From Polytrichum commune (lineage: Eukaryota > Streptophyta > Polytrichopsida > Polytrichales > Polytrichaceae): 64,000 bases of DNA. Position 1 is the first letter of the stretch; every line of letters starts with the position of its first letter. Made by a program: the position numbers and the translations under genes. The stretch is from the NCBI GenBank assembly GCA_950295325.1, contig OX485803.1:66913554-66977553 (forward strand), written 5' to 3'. Positions 34,045-45,433 of the stretch are shown one piece after another. The notes below the pieces were generated by a model that saw only the letters and a list, made by a program, of their open reading frames with translations, was not told where the DNA came from and did not search any database.

Positions 34045-34165
34045 TTGACAATGAATAGGGCATTCATACGAGCTCCAAAAATTATGAGGAAAGTGACCAA
34101 GGCACAATCTGGAATTGCTAATCATCTCAAACTAATTGTATGTTTCATATCCTACGAGAAGTGGG
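34045..34165. repeat. Dispersed repeat family X, copy 2
   Basis: Aligned with 18867-19015 over aatcttcactttgacaatga, attcatacgagctccaaaaa, gaggaaagtgacc and ttcatatcctacgagaagtg. Confidence 0.55.
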
Positions 34166-34240
34166 GTGTTGGGAGAAAAGTGTCCTTTTAAGACCTACTT
34201 ACCTACACCGAAGATTGCTGAAACCCACAGAACTCATGCA

Positions 34241-34497
34241 CAGTGTCCATGGAGACTTTTGGACATAATTGGTCACAATCCTAGTGTTTCCAAGCCCAAC
34301 TAGTTAGGTTGGGGCGAACCAACCCGTACACTGGTACCTTGGAGGCAAGGGTTCAGGCATCCAACAACTAGTTACATGTTCTGATCTTTCGGATTTCCTT
34401 TATTAGTTTGAGATATATTCCAGAGAATCTTGTAAACTGTTTGGTAATTTTCATGAAGCCTTGAACTTCAATCGGTTCATCTGTAACTATGCAGTTG
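34241..34497 (+). repeat. Dispersed repeat family R, copy with an insertion
   Basis: Cagtgtccatggagactttt through ggttcatctgtaactatg. It is interrupted by a 58-bp segment (34307-34364) with a 10-bp flanking duplication, which no other family copy contains. Confidence 0.75.
34307..34364. mobile_element. 58-bp insertion with 10-bp duplication
   Basis: The flanks caactagtta are identical at 34297-34306 and 34365-34374. The insert starts ggttggggcgaaccaaccc, itself a small inverted repeat, and includes agggttcaggcatcc, which loosely resembles a pol III B box. Comparison with five other copies of the host repeat shows the segment is absent elsewhere. It may be a severely truncated SINE or tRNA-like piece, but it has no A tail, so the class is unknown. 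Confidence 0.6.
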
Positions 34498-34499
34498 GT

Positions 34500-34883
34500 A
34501 CTCCCCATTCATTGCTCGTGCGTTTGATTGCATGCACTAAAAAACAAGTCGACGTTTATTAAATTGAGGAACAGAATAACATTCACATGGGCTCAAGGCT
34601 AGGCCCACAAGTAAATAACTTATATGCACAGACTCACTCAGGGGCGGTGATCAGGCTTGCACTTTGGCTGTGGCCAAGCTTTTGTGGTGTTGCTCTATAT
34701 GTAGGTCCGTACGCATGTGCGTTTTCATATTGCGTGTTTTTATTCCATGGGCCCGGAGGCCCGGGTGAGGAGCATAGTACTTATGTACTAGCTAAGCTAA
34801 CTGCCATTTTTTTGGGGAAAGAAAAGAGAACAATAATAAAATACAAAAAGAATACAACCAAGTATCGTGGAACAAGTTGGGTT
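34500..34883. other. Gene-free stretch with an unassigned ORF
   Basis: A plus-strand 104-codon frame (34587-34901) has no recognisable motif and overlaps repeat sequence at its end, so it is not called as a gene. A palindromic patch, gggcccggaggcccggg, lies near 34749-34765. Confidence 0.4.
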
Positions 34884-34990
34884 CATGACATTATTAAGTA
34901 ATGTGCGATCGTTCGTGTGGGCCTTGAGAATATAACTATGGGATGTTCCAGCCTAGTGCAAGGAGACTCAAATCGAGTTTGAATCTACAC
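34884..34990 (-). repeat. Partial copy of the 151-bp MITE
   Basis: In the opposite orientation to 25438-25588: acattattaagtaatgtgcg, gggccttgagaatataac and ggagactcaaat. It then runs into a separate hairpin (gcctagtg...cactaggtggg) and loses similarity. Confidence 0.6.
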
Positions 34991-36208
34991 TAGGTGGGGG
35001 CATCCCATGGTTGTTGTCACAGGGCCCACATGGACGGATGCACACTGCTCCATAGTGCTATGTTTTCTATTCTCCACTAAGTTAATGGAATTGTCCATGA
35101 AAAGACTATTCAACCGTTGTCCAAATGATAAGACCACTCCTTGATTGACTCGAGTATTGAAAATTCTCAAGTGTTTGGTAGTATATGTGACAATGTGGCA
35201 ATAACGTTGATGTGTATGTTGATTAGAGTGACCTCCATAATTGCTTATGTAGCCACAAACCTCGGGCACCTTCTTTGGTCGTCACCCAATGATCACAAGA
35301 CATTGAAATGGGTTGATGATAAATAGTGTGGACCACGCTAAAGGTTAGTATTGCCTATGCAAGCACTAGAGTTTATTGGATACTTCACTCTTCGGTGTGT
35401 TTTAACCCTTCAAATGACACACCTTGATTTCACCATGAGATAAACCTTTAAAAATCGCTATGGGCAAAAGCTTCATGGTGTCTGGGTAAAATCGTCAGTT
35501 TGGGAAACAAGAACATAATGAACCATTCTACCTTATGCATATTTCCCTTTTCAACTACTTCGACATCAAAAAAAAAAGGCACCAGAGACCCCAAATTGGT
35601 TCTACACATTCTCTACGCATTGGCGTATGTAAAGGGGCTTCATCTATAATTCCATGATGGATGAGTTTACGTAGACGCCACGAAGCCCGAGCCAAGCCCT
35701 ATTGGCATCTACTTATTACAACAAGATCATATATGCTTGCATGGATTGTGGTTCAAACACCAAGCCATTCCGAACAAACTTGGCGGCCACATGCATCAGT
35801 GTGAACTTGTCAAATATACTGCCAAAACATCTTCCACCATTGGAGGTCCTTTATGACTCACTTTGTGGGTTTGATTCCTTCAACGGAAGTTGATTGGAGT
35901 CAAGCAAGCTCGCGCCATCGTTGAATTTTAGCAACCACTTTGGAAGCGTTAAAGAGTTTGAAGAGTCAAGCGAAAGAAGCCAGAAATTGCACCTTTAATT
36001 TTGTTGCTTTCTGCTCTGACCTCTCCAGATTTTTGTGCACTGTAGGCACTGTCGGTGCCGATGTTGCTGTGGGTGCTTCTGCTTCATCCAATATTCAACT
36101 GCCCAGCGATTTCAGGCGACCTAACTTCGTTGTCGCTTCGTATATTGTATTCATGGTATATTGATGACGAAGTTTCTTTGATTAGTGTCCCAGTTATCAG
36201 ACCATGAG
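34991..36208. other. Gene-free stretch, unassigned
   Basis: Slightly higher GC around 35550-36170, with short open frames on both strands. No family was recognised. Confidence 0.35.
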
Positions 36209-36388
36209 CAGTGTCTGGGGAAGATTTTTTGGCCACAATCGGTCAAAATCCGAGTGTTTCCAAGTCCAACCGGTGACATGTTGTGATCTTTCAGTTCTTC
36301 TTTATAAAGTTGACATATAGTCCATAGATTCTTCTAACGGATTGGCAATAACCAGTCTTCAACTTTAACTGGTTATTTTTCAAACTTA
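36209..36388 (+). repeat. Dispersed repeat family R, copy
   Basis: Cagtgtctggggaagatttt, tccgagtgtttccaagtcca, acatgttgtgatctttcagt and tcttcaactttaactggtta. It is the best-preserved left end of the family. Confidence 0.75.
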
Positions 36389-36426
36389 ATATACTTCTTT
36401 TGAGCATATTGTGTGATATATGCAGC

Positions 36427-36557
36427 AACATTCAGGGAGATTTTTGGACATAATCAGTCGAGATCCTAGTGTTTCCTTCTCCAATCGCTTACATGTTGAC
36501 ATCTTTCGATGTTTCTTTATCAATTGGGGGTATATTCCATAAATTCCTCTAAACTCA
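36427..36557 (+). repeat. Dispersed repeat family R, partial copy
   Basis: Caacattcagggagattttt then ggacataatcagtcgagatc and attccataaattcctctaaac. It lies about 40 bp after the previous copy in the same orientation, and its 3' part is missing. Confidence 0.7.
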
Positions 36558-36909
36558 CCCATTTGTGCTAGCATATTATTGTTCTTTATCTATAATATGA
36601 CATGTTTGGTTGTATTTAGTAAAGTTGTTTGACCAAAGTTTTTCAAGAGAATGGCATATTTCAATGTAAAACGTCATTGTGTGTGTGTGTGAACATTTTT
36701 ATCAAAGAAATATGCTCAACTTATCACACAATATGGAGATAGAAAAACATAGTCCTACGATGATGTCTTCACCATATCACGCACTACAAATGTAAGATTC
36801 TATTGTATTCTAATAATGTTTATTGATGTTGGAAATTGACATCTTGCTCAATTTATTCATAAAAGCTTGCATGTTCATCACATCTACAACTAAAAACTAT
36901 GAAGGATGC

Positions 36910-38198
36910 TTAGATTAATAATAATTGGGCATACTCATGGGCTCGAGGAAGCTTGACTATTGGTGTTGGTTGGTCATCCACATCATTACCCTTCATTGGT
37001 CGTTCATTCAAATCTAAATCTAAATGGATTTCTGTACCCCATGCCAAATCCACCAACTCAATCATGTATTTTGCATCAACAATTTCCTCTCCTACCAATT
37101 GCACATATTCTTCGATAGGCAATTCTTCAATTCCAAGATTCAAAGATGAAGTGAGACTCGCTAGTTCATATGTTGCTTCTTTCCTTCTCAATTTCTCATG
37201 TTTATCATCCATTCTCAATTTGCAGGTAAAATCTTGCACGTCCTTCAGTTGTTTCGTATGATTTGGGGATTCATCTCTCTCCACACTTGACAATACCAAC
37301 ATAGTATTTGTGAAAACGTCCTATTCACATGTGATGTTTTTTTCAATGCTAATGTAGTTTCTAGTCATATGCAATGCCTTTGAACTTTAGAAAAAGTTGT
37401 AGTTGGCAAACTTGCCTCCAAAGACCAATTCAAGCTAGCCTTCCTTGTATTCGCAAAAAGTCATATGTGACGTTTCACGTACCAAGTGACGTGTTCAAGA
37501 ATACCATGTTCACCACATATTACCATGGCCTTATTAGGCACTACTTTCCTCAAGTCCTAGTGAGTAGTAGAAGAATCAAATTGAGAGAGAACCCATTCCA
37601 AAAGTTTTTTTTTTCTTATTGTAAACATTTAATGAAGCAATTATTTCATGATGCAAGGGTTGCACCACACTTGTAACACTAGGTGGTAAGAAAACAATAT
37701 TAATGTTGCTCAACTGTGAGGTTCACAAAATGATTCACCCCTACTAACATGGTCAAGAGAATTATTAGTAGAATTGTCCATAACTGAACGTACCTTCCAC
37801 TTTTGAGATTTGAAATGTACATTGAGGCTCATCATCCAACTCTCAACTACATCTGATGTCATCCAAGCCATTTGGTTTGCAAACCACCGCACATACTCTA
37901 TGGGCAACCACCTTTCAAATCAGTTTGGAAATAGAGATTTGTAAATCATCACAGTTTTCAACTTGTCAGTGCATGCCGTGTTTACATTAAGAGCAAGACT
38001 GAGATGGTCCTTCTGAATTTTGCGCCCAAAATGTTTTCTTTGCACTTAATGTCTTGTTTGGTTGGGCATGATAAATAAACCAATCTCATCCATATTGTAA
38101 ACATCTTCTAGTGTTGTAACCAATGCACATGAGGTCAACGCTTACCGAATTTGGTGCAAGTTGTTTTGTGTACAAACATGATCATCAACAATGATATT
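36910..38198 (-). pseudogene. pogo/Tigger-type (DDE_1) transposase pseudogene
   Basis: Minus-strand pieces in order match the CENP-B/Tigger DDE superfamily: DVYNMDEIGLFIMPNQT with the first catalytic Asp (about 38088), KLKTVMIYKSLFPN, AWMTSDVVESWMMSLNVHFK and VRSVMDNSTNN with the second catalytic Asp (about 37776), then LPPSVTSVVQPLHHEIIASL, where the family usually has QPLDQG, so the third catalytic Asp is His (about 37650). A 130-codon C-terminal frame follows (36910-37302). Stops and frameshifts separate the pieces. The N-terminal HTH part is not visible beyond 38198, where another MITE is inserted. Confidence 0.85.
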
Positions 38199-38206
38199 GT
38201 TGAAAT

Positions 38207-38615
38207 CACGGGGGGTGCACTTCATTGTCAAGTTGAACACCACGTGCGATAAAACAAAATCTACTTTTTACATAAAGCATCACCAAAATGGTTCAAAAGT
38301 TTATGATTTTTTTTCATGAGTAGATATACATAGTATCTATTACATAGTAAAAATTGGTAACCAAATTTGATGATTTGTTTTTTTTATAAAACATACCGTT
38401 TCTAACTAGAATGACGCAACATTGAACTAAACAAATTACTACAAAAAATGAAGATGACTAAAAATTTCAAAAAAATATACAAAAGATATTATCAATGGTT
38501 ATGTGTATTTAGAAAAAATATCATAATTTTAAAAATGATCTATGGCATGTAATATAGGGTAGCAAACTTTTATCGCACGTGGTTATGAAATGTAAGGGGG
38601 TGTGATCCCCCCGTG
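38207..38615. mobile_element. G-run TIR MITE, copy 3
   Basis: A 409-bp unit with ends CACGGGGGGTGCAC and, reverse-complemented, CACGGGGGGATCACAC; cacgtgcgataaaa is repeated in inverse near both ends. The flanks gttgaaat (38199-38206) and gtttaaat (38616-38623) match at 7 of 8 positions. It shares CGTGCGATAAAA and the G-run TIR with 9157-9446. It lies immediately upstream of the preserved part of the Tigger pseudogene and probably interrupted it. Confidence 0.82.
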
Positions 38616-38623
38616 GTTTAAAT

Positions 38624-39059
38624 TATAACTGGAATGAAAAACATCCACCACTCAAGATTGCCGTCAACTTTGGAGCCAAGAAATTGAAGAGGGGCATGGG
38701 CAAATCTAGGAGTATAAGTTGACGAGAATTGAAATTTCCAATCTAAAGAAATGTGAGATTCAGGTGTGAGGCAAGATATCGAATTATGAAGTGAAAACAA
38801 CAACTTTACAATTCTAGTATGAAGATCCAACAATCCCTAAACCCTTCGACCTCTACCCAAACCCAAAGACTCAAAAGTGAAACGTTTGTTTTGAAACCAA
38901 GGTCTAAAAAAATCAACCTCAGTTTAAGTTTAACCTAAGTTAACTTATTGACGACCATGTACTCCCTGATCCCAACGCAAATCCTAGTGTGGGCCCCACC
39001 ACATTCGCTCGTTAATTACCTCTATTATATGACAAATCAGTCTTGACAAATGTCATATT
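38624..39059. other. Gene-free stretch
   Basis: May include degraded 5' sequence of the Tigger element, but no motif supports this. Confidence 0.35.
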
Positions 39060-39330
39060 ACAAATGTTGTAGTCGTAATATCGAGGTATATTCTACATCC
39101 TAACATTTTTGTAACAAAATATTGTCATGATTGATTGAGATTAGGATGTAAAAACACTAAGTAAGTGATAGTGTTTGCAACATTATAACTCTAGAATGCT
39201 CAATTTGTTCTAGAGGAATGATATATAATGTTAGGTTTACATTTAGTGTTGGTGACACTACATGGGCACTTTATAATTAGTATTGAGCAAGACAAATTGA
39301 ATTGGCGACACTAAATACAATGTTTAGTGT
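39060..39330. repeat. Dispersed repeat family T, copy 2
   Basis: Aligned with 28790-29066: atcctaacatttttgtaaca, aaatattgtcatg, aatgttaggtttac, tagtgttggtgacactac and cgacactaaatacaatg ending tttagtg. Confidence 0.7.
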
Positions 39331-39873
39331 AATGTAGATAAGAGAGTTTTTTTTAATTTTCTTGGTGTGTATATTTAAAAAGGCTATCAAGAAAATTGAA
39401 GTAAAGGTAGATGCACAAAAGGGAGGCCCAAGGTTTATAGAAAGTGTCAATGCTAGTTTCATCCAATTTACATTTTTCTCATCCAAATGATGTGTGTTTT
39501 AGGGTCATATCATTAAGAGTTATATCCTATATATGGAAACGTGTTTAATGACCTTTTCATTGGATAGTGAAAGTGGATTGTATATGTAGTAACTGCCTAA
39601 TTATTTCATGATATTTATTTTGTGTATATAGTGGAGACATTATCACAGTAAATTGGATAGCTTAGTATGATTAAATGAGTCCATTTTCTAGACTATTGTT
39701 ATACATACATATTTGTTCTTTTCTATAAAGTCTTGTATTTGAAGTGCTTTATTTCATAGCTAAGCATGCAAATCATTTAATAGGTTTCCAATGAAGCATC
39801 CCACCCCTAAAATGGGGACTAACAACAAACTTGGGAGGGGTAAGGTTTAAATGCACTACATGATAAACCATTT
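39331..39873. other. Gene-free AT-rich stretch
   Basis: No supported feature. Confidence 0.4.
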
Positions 39874-40056
39874 ATGGTATCTAGTGTCACTTACAATTAG
39901 GAGTTAATTAAATTTGAATAATTAAAATAATTAGTTTAAACATTATAGAATATTATAGACTCCCAATAGAATTCTTTTAAGACTTACATTTCACATAAGA
40001 AGCTATAACACTTATAAAAGCATAACCCCAAATAGTAAGTGACACTAAATATCACA
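39874..40056. mobile_element. ~183-bp MITE, TATTTAGTGTCACTTACTATT ends
   Basis: The left ggtatctagtgtcacttaca and right atagtaagtgacactaaata are inverted repeats of about 22 bp. A related left half appears at 40175-40330 and another copy at 31600-31822. No coding content. Confidence 0.7.
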
Positions 40057-40999
40057 TACAATGTAGGACTTTGTCATGAACAAAAATCCTCACACTACAG
40101 GGTTGCCTTGGGTAAGTCGTCCCATACAAATTCACACTATTTACTAAATCAATATACATCGCTCATACATTGTTTATGATATCTAGTGTCACTTACTATT
40201 TATGCTTACACATTATTACAAGTTCCAATATTTTAGTTAGAAGGTAAATTTTTATCAACTACAGTTTTTGATGTTATAGAATGTTAAAAGAATTCAACAT
40301 TTGTTGATTTATCATAATATTATTCAGCTGCACGGTTGTGTTTTAGTTCTATATTTAGCATCTGACATGGGTCTCCACTATCTTCATGGGAAGAAACGTA
40401 GAAAATAAGAAGAATTGACTCCGGTACGAATAATGAATAGTGCCGGTTTGCATGGTAGAATATTGTGAAAAATGTCGGTATGTTTGATGATAGTGTAGCT
40501 AATAATAATAATTTAAGGGAATAATGCTAGGCTGAACAATGTTCCCTGTGTCCTCGGATGAACAATAATTCATGTGCTTAGTGTTGGGAGTATGACCTCA
40601 CCCAGATTTCCAAGTCCAACATGAATGTATGAATAGTAAACAAATATTCCTTGTTTGATCGAGGGGTCCACAAAACATAATTTACATACTCCCAAGGTCA
40701 TGGAACCTACGAGCTCATAAGTTGAATAATGTTACAATGCCCACCAATGAGTGTGGGAATGGCTTTAGAAGGATTCTAAAGGGCTCCCTATTTCATCTTT
40801 ACATGTGCTAGAATATAATTTCCATATGGGATATAAGTGGGTTGTGGCAAACGTGAGCATGACATGAGGCAAATTTTGAGGGGAAATCGTTCTTTTGTGT
40901 CGGAATAGAGAACCCTCTACGGGAGAAAAGTAGAATGTTGCACAATTTCAAATAGTAAGTGAAACTAAACACTGTAAATAGTGTAGTTCCAACTAATTG
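40057..40999. other. Repeat-derived AT-rich stretch
   Basis: Includes another tatctagtgtcacttactat block at about 40188 and atagtaagtgaaactaaaca at about 40952, consistent with further decayed members of the same MITE group. No gene. Confidence 0.5.
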
Positions 41000-42420
41000 T
41001 TAGAGTGTGAGTGGGGAATCGGCGCCATAGCCACCGAGAAATGCAAGTGGACGGGGGTGTGCATCGGGATGTCCACCTTCCTCTTGAGCACCGACGATCC
41101 GCCGCATGTCCCGACACAACAACAGTGATCCTACTGCATGCAGTGTGGGAACTATGCAATTCACCCATTTAAGGAATAATTTCATAGGTAGCCTTGTCGA
41201 AGCAGCTACTTGCAACGCTTCGTGAACAATTCTTCTTCCACCAGCTACCGACATCTCTCACTCTCTGTGTGAGAATATTCTGCTTTGGGAGAACTTCTTG
41301 AGTGAATGATTGATGCATACTAGGTACTCGTGACAGTTGAGTCGGAACCGGGACAAACAAATTACTGCGGCACGGGAGAAGGTAATCCAATCCGTAAGGT
41401 AACGTAAGGTAATTTAGGTCTGCACGATCTCCAATCTCAGCCAAGCAACATCTGCAGCTCATTTTGTCGGTGACCACCTGAGCTTTTTGAGATTCCTCTG
41501 TTCTTGGAGCGACACGCATGTCGAACTCGCCCAACGTTGCAACTTGCTGCTCATCAATCTCTGTGTAATCGGATACACAAAAAGTTACAACTTCGCTGGA
41601 GTGTCGCTCCCCTCGCTCCGTCCATTCTCATCCAAAGCATTATTGCATGCTCCGGGTAAACCCCAAGTAAACCATTACCACCAGGAAATATGCTCTATGC
41701 AGCATGACCCAAAGTGACCAGTCCCGACCATCATTTTGTTGACACAAAATGTATGTAGCCTGGGCTCGGGTCATTCTAGGTCGCGCTGCGAAGCGCAGCA
41801 TTGCCTAAGCCCGATATTTGGAATTTTTACTCCTCAACTCTCCCCCACTGTCATGATCCGATCAGTTGAAACGTACCCTGCACTCTGCTCTCTTTACGTG
41901 AACTGCCTGCGAGCTCCGCAAACCAGCATCAAAAAAATAATGCCTTAACAACCTCCACTTGCATCAGAGACAAAAAAAAAGTCAAGTTTCCTAAAATCTT
42001 CCACACGCTAAACGACATGGGAGACGCAGGCACTCTAGTGCTGATACCACTCCCTGCAGGCCCATGTATATAGAGACCTCCATCAGTGCTGAGGCTCTCT
42101 ACGACACATCATCTTCGACACGATGCGACGATGACACATGGGATTTTGTCGGTGCCTGACTGCACTCATCAACGTCTCTTTAGTGAGTCCCATGCATATT
42201 ATTGGGTTTAGTCTCTACCTCTGGAAAGGGCAGCTACAGACACCAAAGGTGCACCAATTGTGTGAAGCTTATCGATCGGATTCAAACTTTGCACCGACAC
42301 AGCTTGCTGAGCATTGGTCGACTGACACAACTTCCTGGCCCAGGGTTGATCATATGATGCGCCGGACTGCCTTGAATCCCAGAAGATCTAACAATTACAG
42401 GTTATGGGTTGCAGAGTGAT
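41000..42420. other. GC-richer interval without a recognised gene
   Basis: Composition and lack of repeats resemble gene-containing DNA. Minus-strand frames at 41169-41534 (121 codons) and 41000-41254, and a plus-strand frame at 42138-42419, show no family motif. Minus-strand tggtatcagcac at about 42050 resembles a plant LTR-retrotransposon primer-binding site for nine bases only. It could hold a diverged exon, UTR or non-coding transcript. Confidence 0.35.
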
Positions 42421-42697
42421 TTATTTGCAATGATTTGAACCTACCTACCGTTCACGTGCAGATGTGTTATCTGAACTTTAATCTGGATGGTCATTTACAC
42501 ACAACTACTAGGGTAGTTGGGATTGTGGTTGTGGCCCACTTTCAGCAATAACTACTGCTTTTTTTGAAACTAAATTGCACACAAGGTAGATGGGCCTTTA
42601 CTTCGTTGATTTGATTGTTTGTTGCATTATACTACTCGCATCCGCAAGGTTGAAGTTTTGTGTGTCTGCAAATCTATCTAGAGAAGCCAAATGCATG
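42421..42697. other. Short gene-free stretch
   Basis: No supported feature. Confidence 0.4.
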
Positions 42698-42842
42698 TAT
42701 CTTTTTATAGTCTTAAATCTATCTGAACAAATGTAAGGCAAATAGTTTTGGAGTTAAGATTCTCAAATTGTTATGTTTACATCCAACTCCAAACCTTTTT
42801 GCCAAACATTTGTTCAGATAGATTTAAGACTATGAAAAGATA
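42698..42842. mobile_element. TA-flanked foldback MITE (~57-bp arms)
   Basis: The left arm, tatctttttatagtcttaaa then tctatctgaacaaatgtaaggcaaa, is inverted at the right as tttttgccaaacatttgttc then agatagatttaagactatga. The arms are about 57 bp around a ~28-bp loop. TA occurs at both outer edges. The unit is only 145 bp, typical of Tc1/mariner-derived MITEs, and could form a long transcript hairpin. Confidence 0.88.
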
Positions 42843-45430
42843 ATGGTCTGTAGAAAGGCCACATGTAGGTAACGCCCCCCTCGCCCTCCCCCAACCATGT
42901 TGACTATTGAGTCTAAATTGCTCAACGCCTCATATGAAGAGGCCAAAGGCTCAAGTTCTTTTGGTGTTTGGTTTTAGATGCACCTTAGCACCTAAATGAA
43001 ATAAAGGTGTCGTGTTTAGCATAATGACCAAAAATGGTCTTGATAATACTTGTAGATTGGAGTTGAAGAGTGGATTTGAACTCATTATCGGTGTGTTCCT
43101 CCTACTGGTGCAATTTGTGGAGTGAAGATAAATATTCTATGGATTTTAGTGGGAAGATTGTCTAAGTGTAATTGCCTCCTATGATTCCTCTCGCATGTTT
43201 TGGCCTTGAAGTCTTCTCCTGGTGCCACATAGTGACTACAAATAAATCTAAATCGAACGCACTAACTAGTACAACCCACCTTGTGGTGTAGTTGGGCAAG
43301 CAAGAGTGGTTGTGGTTGTCATGAATGCACGTTATCCCACCTTACCTCTAAACAATATAATAGTCAAAGAAAGTAAAGCATAACTATCAACCACCAAAAT
43401 GGGGGTTGTGTCTACAATGTATACTAATTCTAGACTGGTATAGAAATGAATGCTTGATATCAATACAAAATATCAATAATGGTGTTAAAGAACCTACCTA
43501 ATCAATCTCAAATTGTAATACCAGTCAAATATTCATGCTTGATGGGTATCACAAGGTGGGAGAATCTTTGTATGCCCAAGAGTCATTATTTGGGTCAATA
43601 TCATCTTCATATCATATTGAAACTGGGTGAATTTACCCAGGCATAAAACTTCTAGCTAGCTAAACAAACCATGTACAAACCCAAAGAGTAACATAAACAG
43701 TGGAATTTATTCAAATACCCTTAACTTAATGTTGTCACAAAAATGAAAATCTTTATTATGTATACTTGAATAGTATTACGAAAGGGTGATACTAGTCCAA
43801 CACCAATGTAAAACCCCCTTGAAGGGTTTTTTACATTATGAAGGTGGTTGTGGTTGTGGTTGTAGTTAACCTTCATAATCAACCACAACTACGTGCAAGC
43901 ACAGTAAAGTGGACAGCTCTTGATCCCTACATAGGTATAAGTGAAAGTAATTCAAAACCATATACTAAGTTTGAATTTTGTAAAGAAAAAAAATTATGAA
44001 CATCTAAGAAAACATAGTGCTCTACATAGCCGAGCAATTCAAGTTGACAAAAACAGTTTAAAGAAAAGTCTCATATTTTAGAAGATGGTGCAAGTGATGT
44101 GCAAGTGGGTGATATTGAACAAGTGATTGTCCAAAATCTATTTAAAATGTAACAAAATAACAGCAAATTGATGATTTTTGACAAATTCTTGTGATGATGT
44201 CCTCAAGTTTATAATGACTCCAAAAAAATTTGTGAAATAAATTCAACTTCAAATATTCAACTCTAAAGGATTGCTGTGAAAAGCATGTTGGAATATTTCC
44301 AAACATTGAATTTCTAAGGACGAACTATATTATGGAATGATTTTAGGAATGGTTCATGCACAAGGGGAAAGCCCTTAGGGGAGGGATTTATGAAGATTGA
44401 GTCCAAGAGTGCAGCCCGAGGGACATGGCCGAAATTTTCGTGAATTCTGACTGGAAAGGTTTTCCCCTACTTGAAAATCTGGTCCCAGTTTTCTCTTCAT
44501 TTTTGTGTATATTTGTCACCAAAATGCCCCAACTGCCAGTGTAATGCCTCCATGGTGTGTGTAATGCCCTTGCCCATGTGTATTTCCTTTCCCTCCATTT
44601 CAAGCAAGGAAAATAAAAAACAAAAACAGGGACAGGTGTTTTTTTAGTTCTTTCTGAGCCCTTAGAATTGTCGTAGGCATCATCTACCCAAAGCTTTGAG
44701 AATCTCGACCCTCTTTGAACCATCCTTATCGAGAATATGTCACAAACCATCAATAATCCTAACATGAAGGGCTGGTATCTGCTATCAAAATTTACATCAT
44801 GTTAACCTAAATATAGAAGGGGGAAAATGCCTAGATGAAAGTGTAACTTTTGGTCAATTTGGATGTGTAGAAAATGTTGATCAATGTAGCAAGCATGAAT
44901 GAAGAGCCTCTTTGCCTGCATACTATTGTCTCATGTTGGTGATGATTTCATCTTAAGAATCATTAATCATTCAAGTAAACCCATATTTGTAGGAGGAATC
45001 TAATGGCTCTATCAAGCATATGAAGGATTGTATGATGCCCCAAGGTTTGTGTGATAGTTGGTGAGGACATTAGTGTACAGTTTGATTAAAGGTTTGAGGT
45101 CACAACCCCGAGTGGTCCTTTGGAGCTCGCTAGTGTATGCAAGATAACAACCGAACTCCCTACTTGAATTGAGAAAATGGAGAGCCTTGGTAGCTACCAA
45201 TGTTCATAGTTTTGTTGGGATGGGGTTCTGTGAGTGGTGTGTTTTAAATTCCATATTTGTATTTTGAGGATGACAATGGAGAGTGATTGGATGGTTGTAG
45301 TATGGAGTCATGGTTTTTAGTTTTTGAGATAATATCATGGGGGGGGGGGGGGGTTGAGTTGTTGGACAGTTATCTATTGAGTGTCTATGTAGTTTCCTCC
45401 TCTTTAGCATGCGGTCAAGACCATTACTAA
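42843..45430. other. Gene-free stretch
   Basis: Contains a small hairpin, aaaacccccttgaagggttttt, near 43811, and an imperfect inverted repeat at about 43838-43893 (tatgaaggtggttgtggttg / tcataatcaaccacaactac). A minus-strand 125-codon frame at 44388-44765 has no recognised motif. A G run of about 16 bases lies at about 45339-45354. Confidence 0.4.
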
Positions 45431-45433
45431 TTA

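Noticed and set aside
42040..42060. tggtatcagcac (minus strand) as a tRNA-Met primer-binding site of an LTR retrotransposon
   Set aside because: Only nine bases match, and no LTR end or downstream gag was found.
44388..44765. 125-codon minus-strand frame
   Set aside because: Protein-like in length but with no known domain; it could be a repeat-derived frame, and nothing supports expression.
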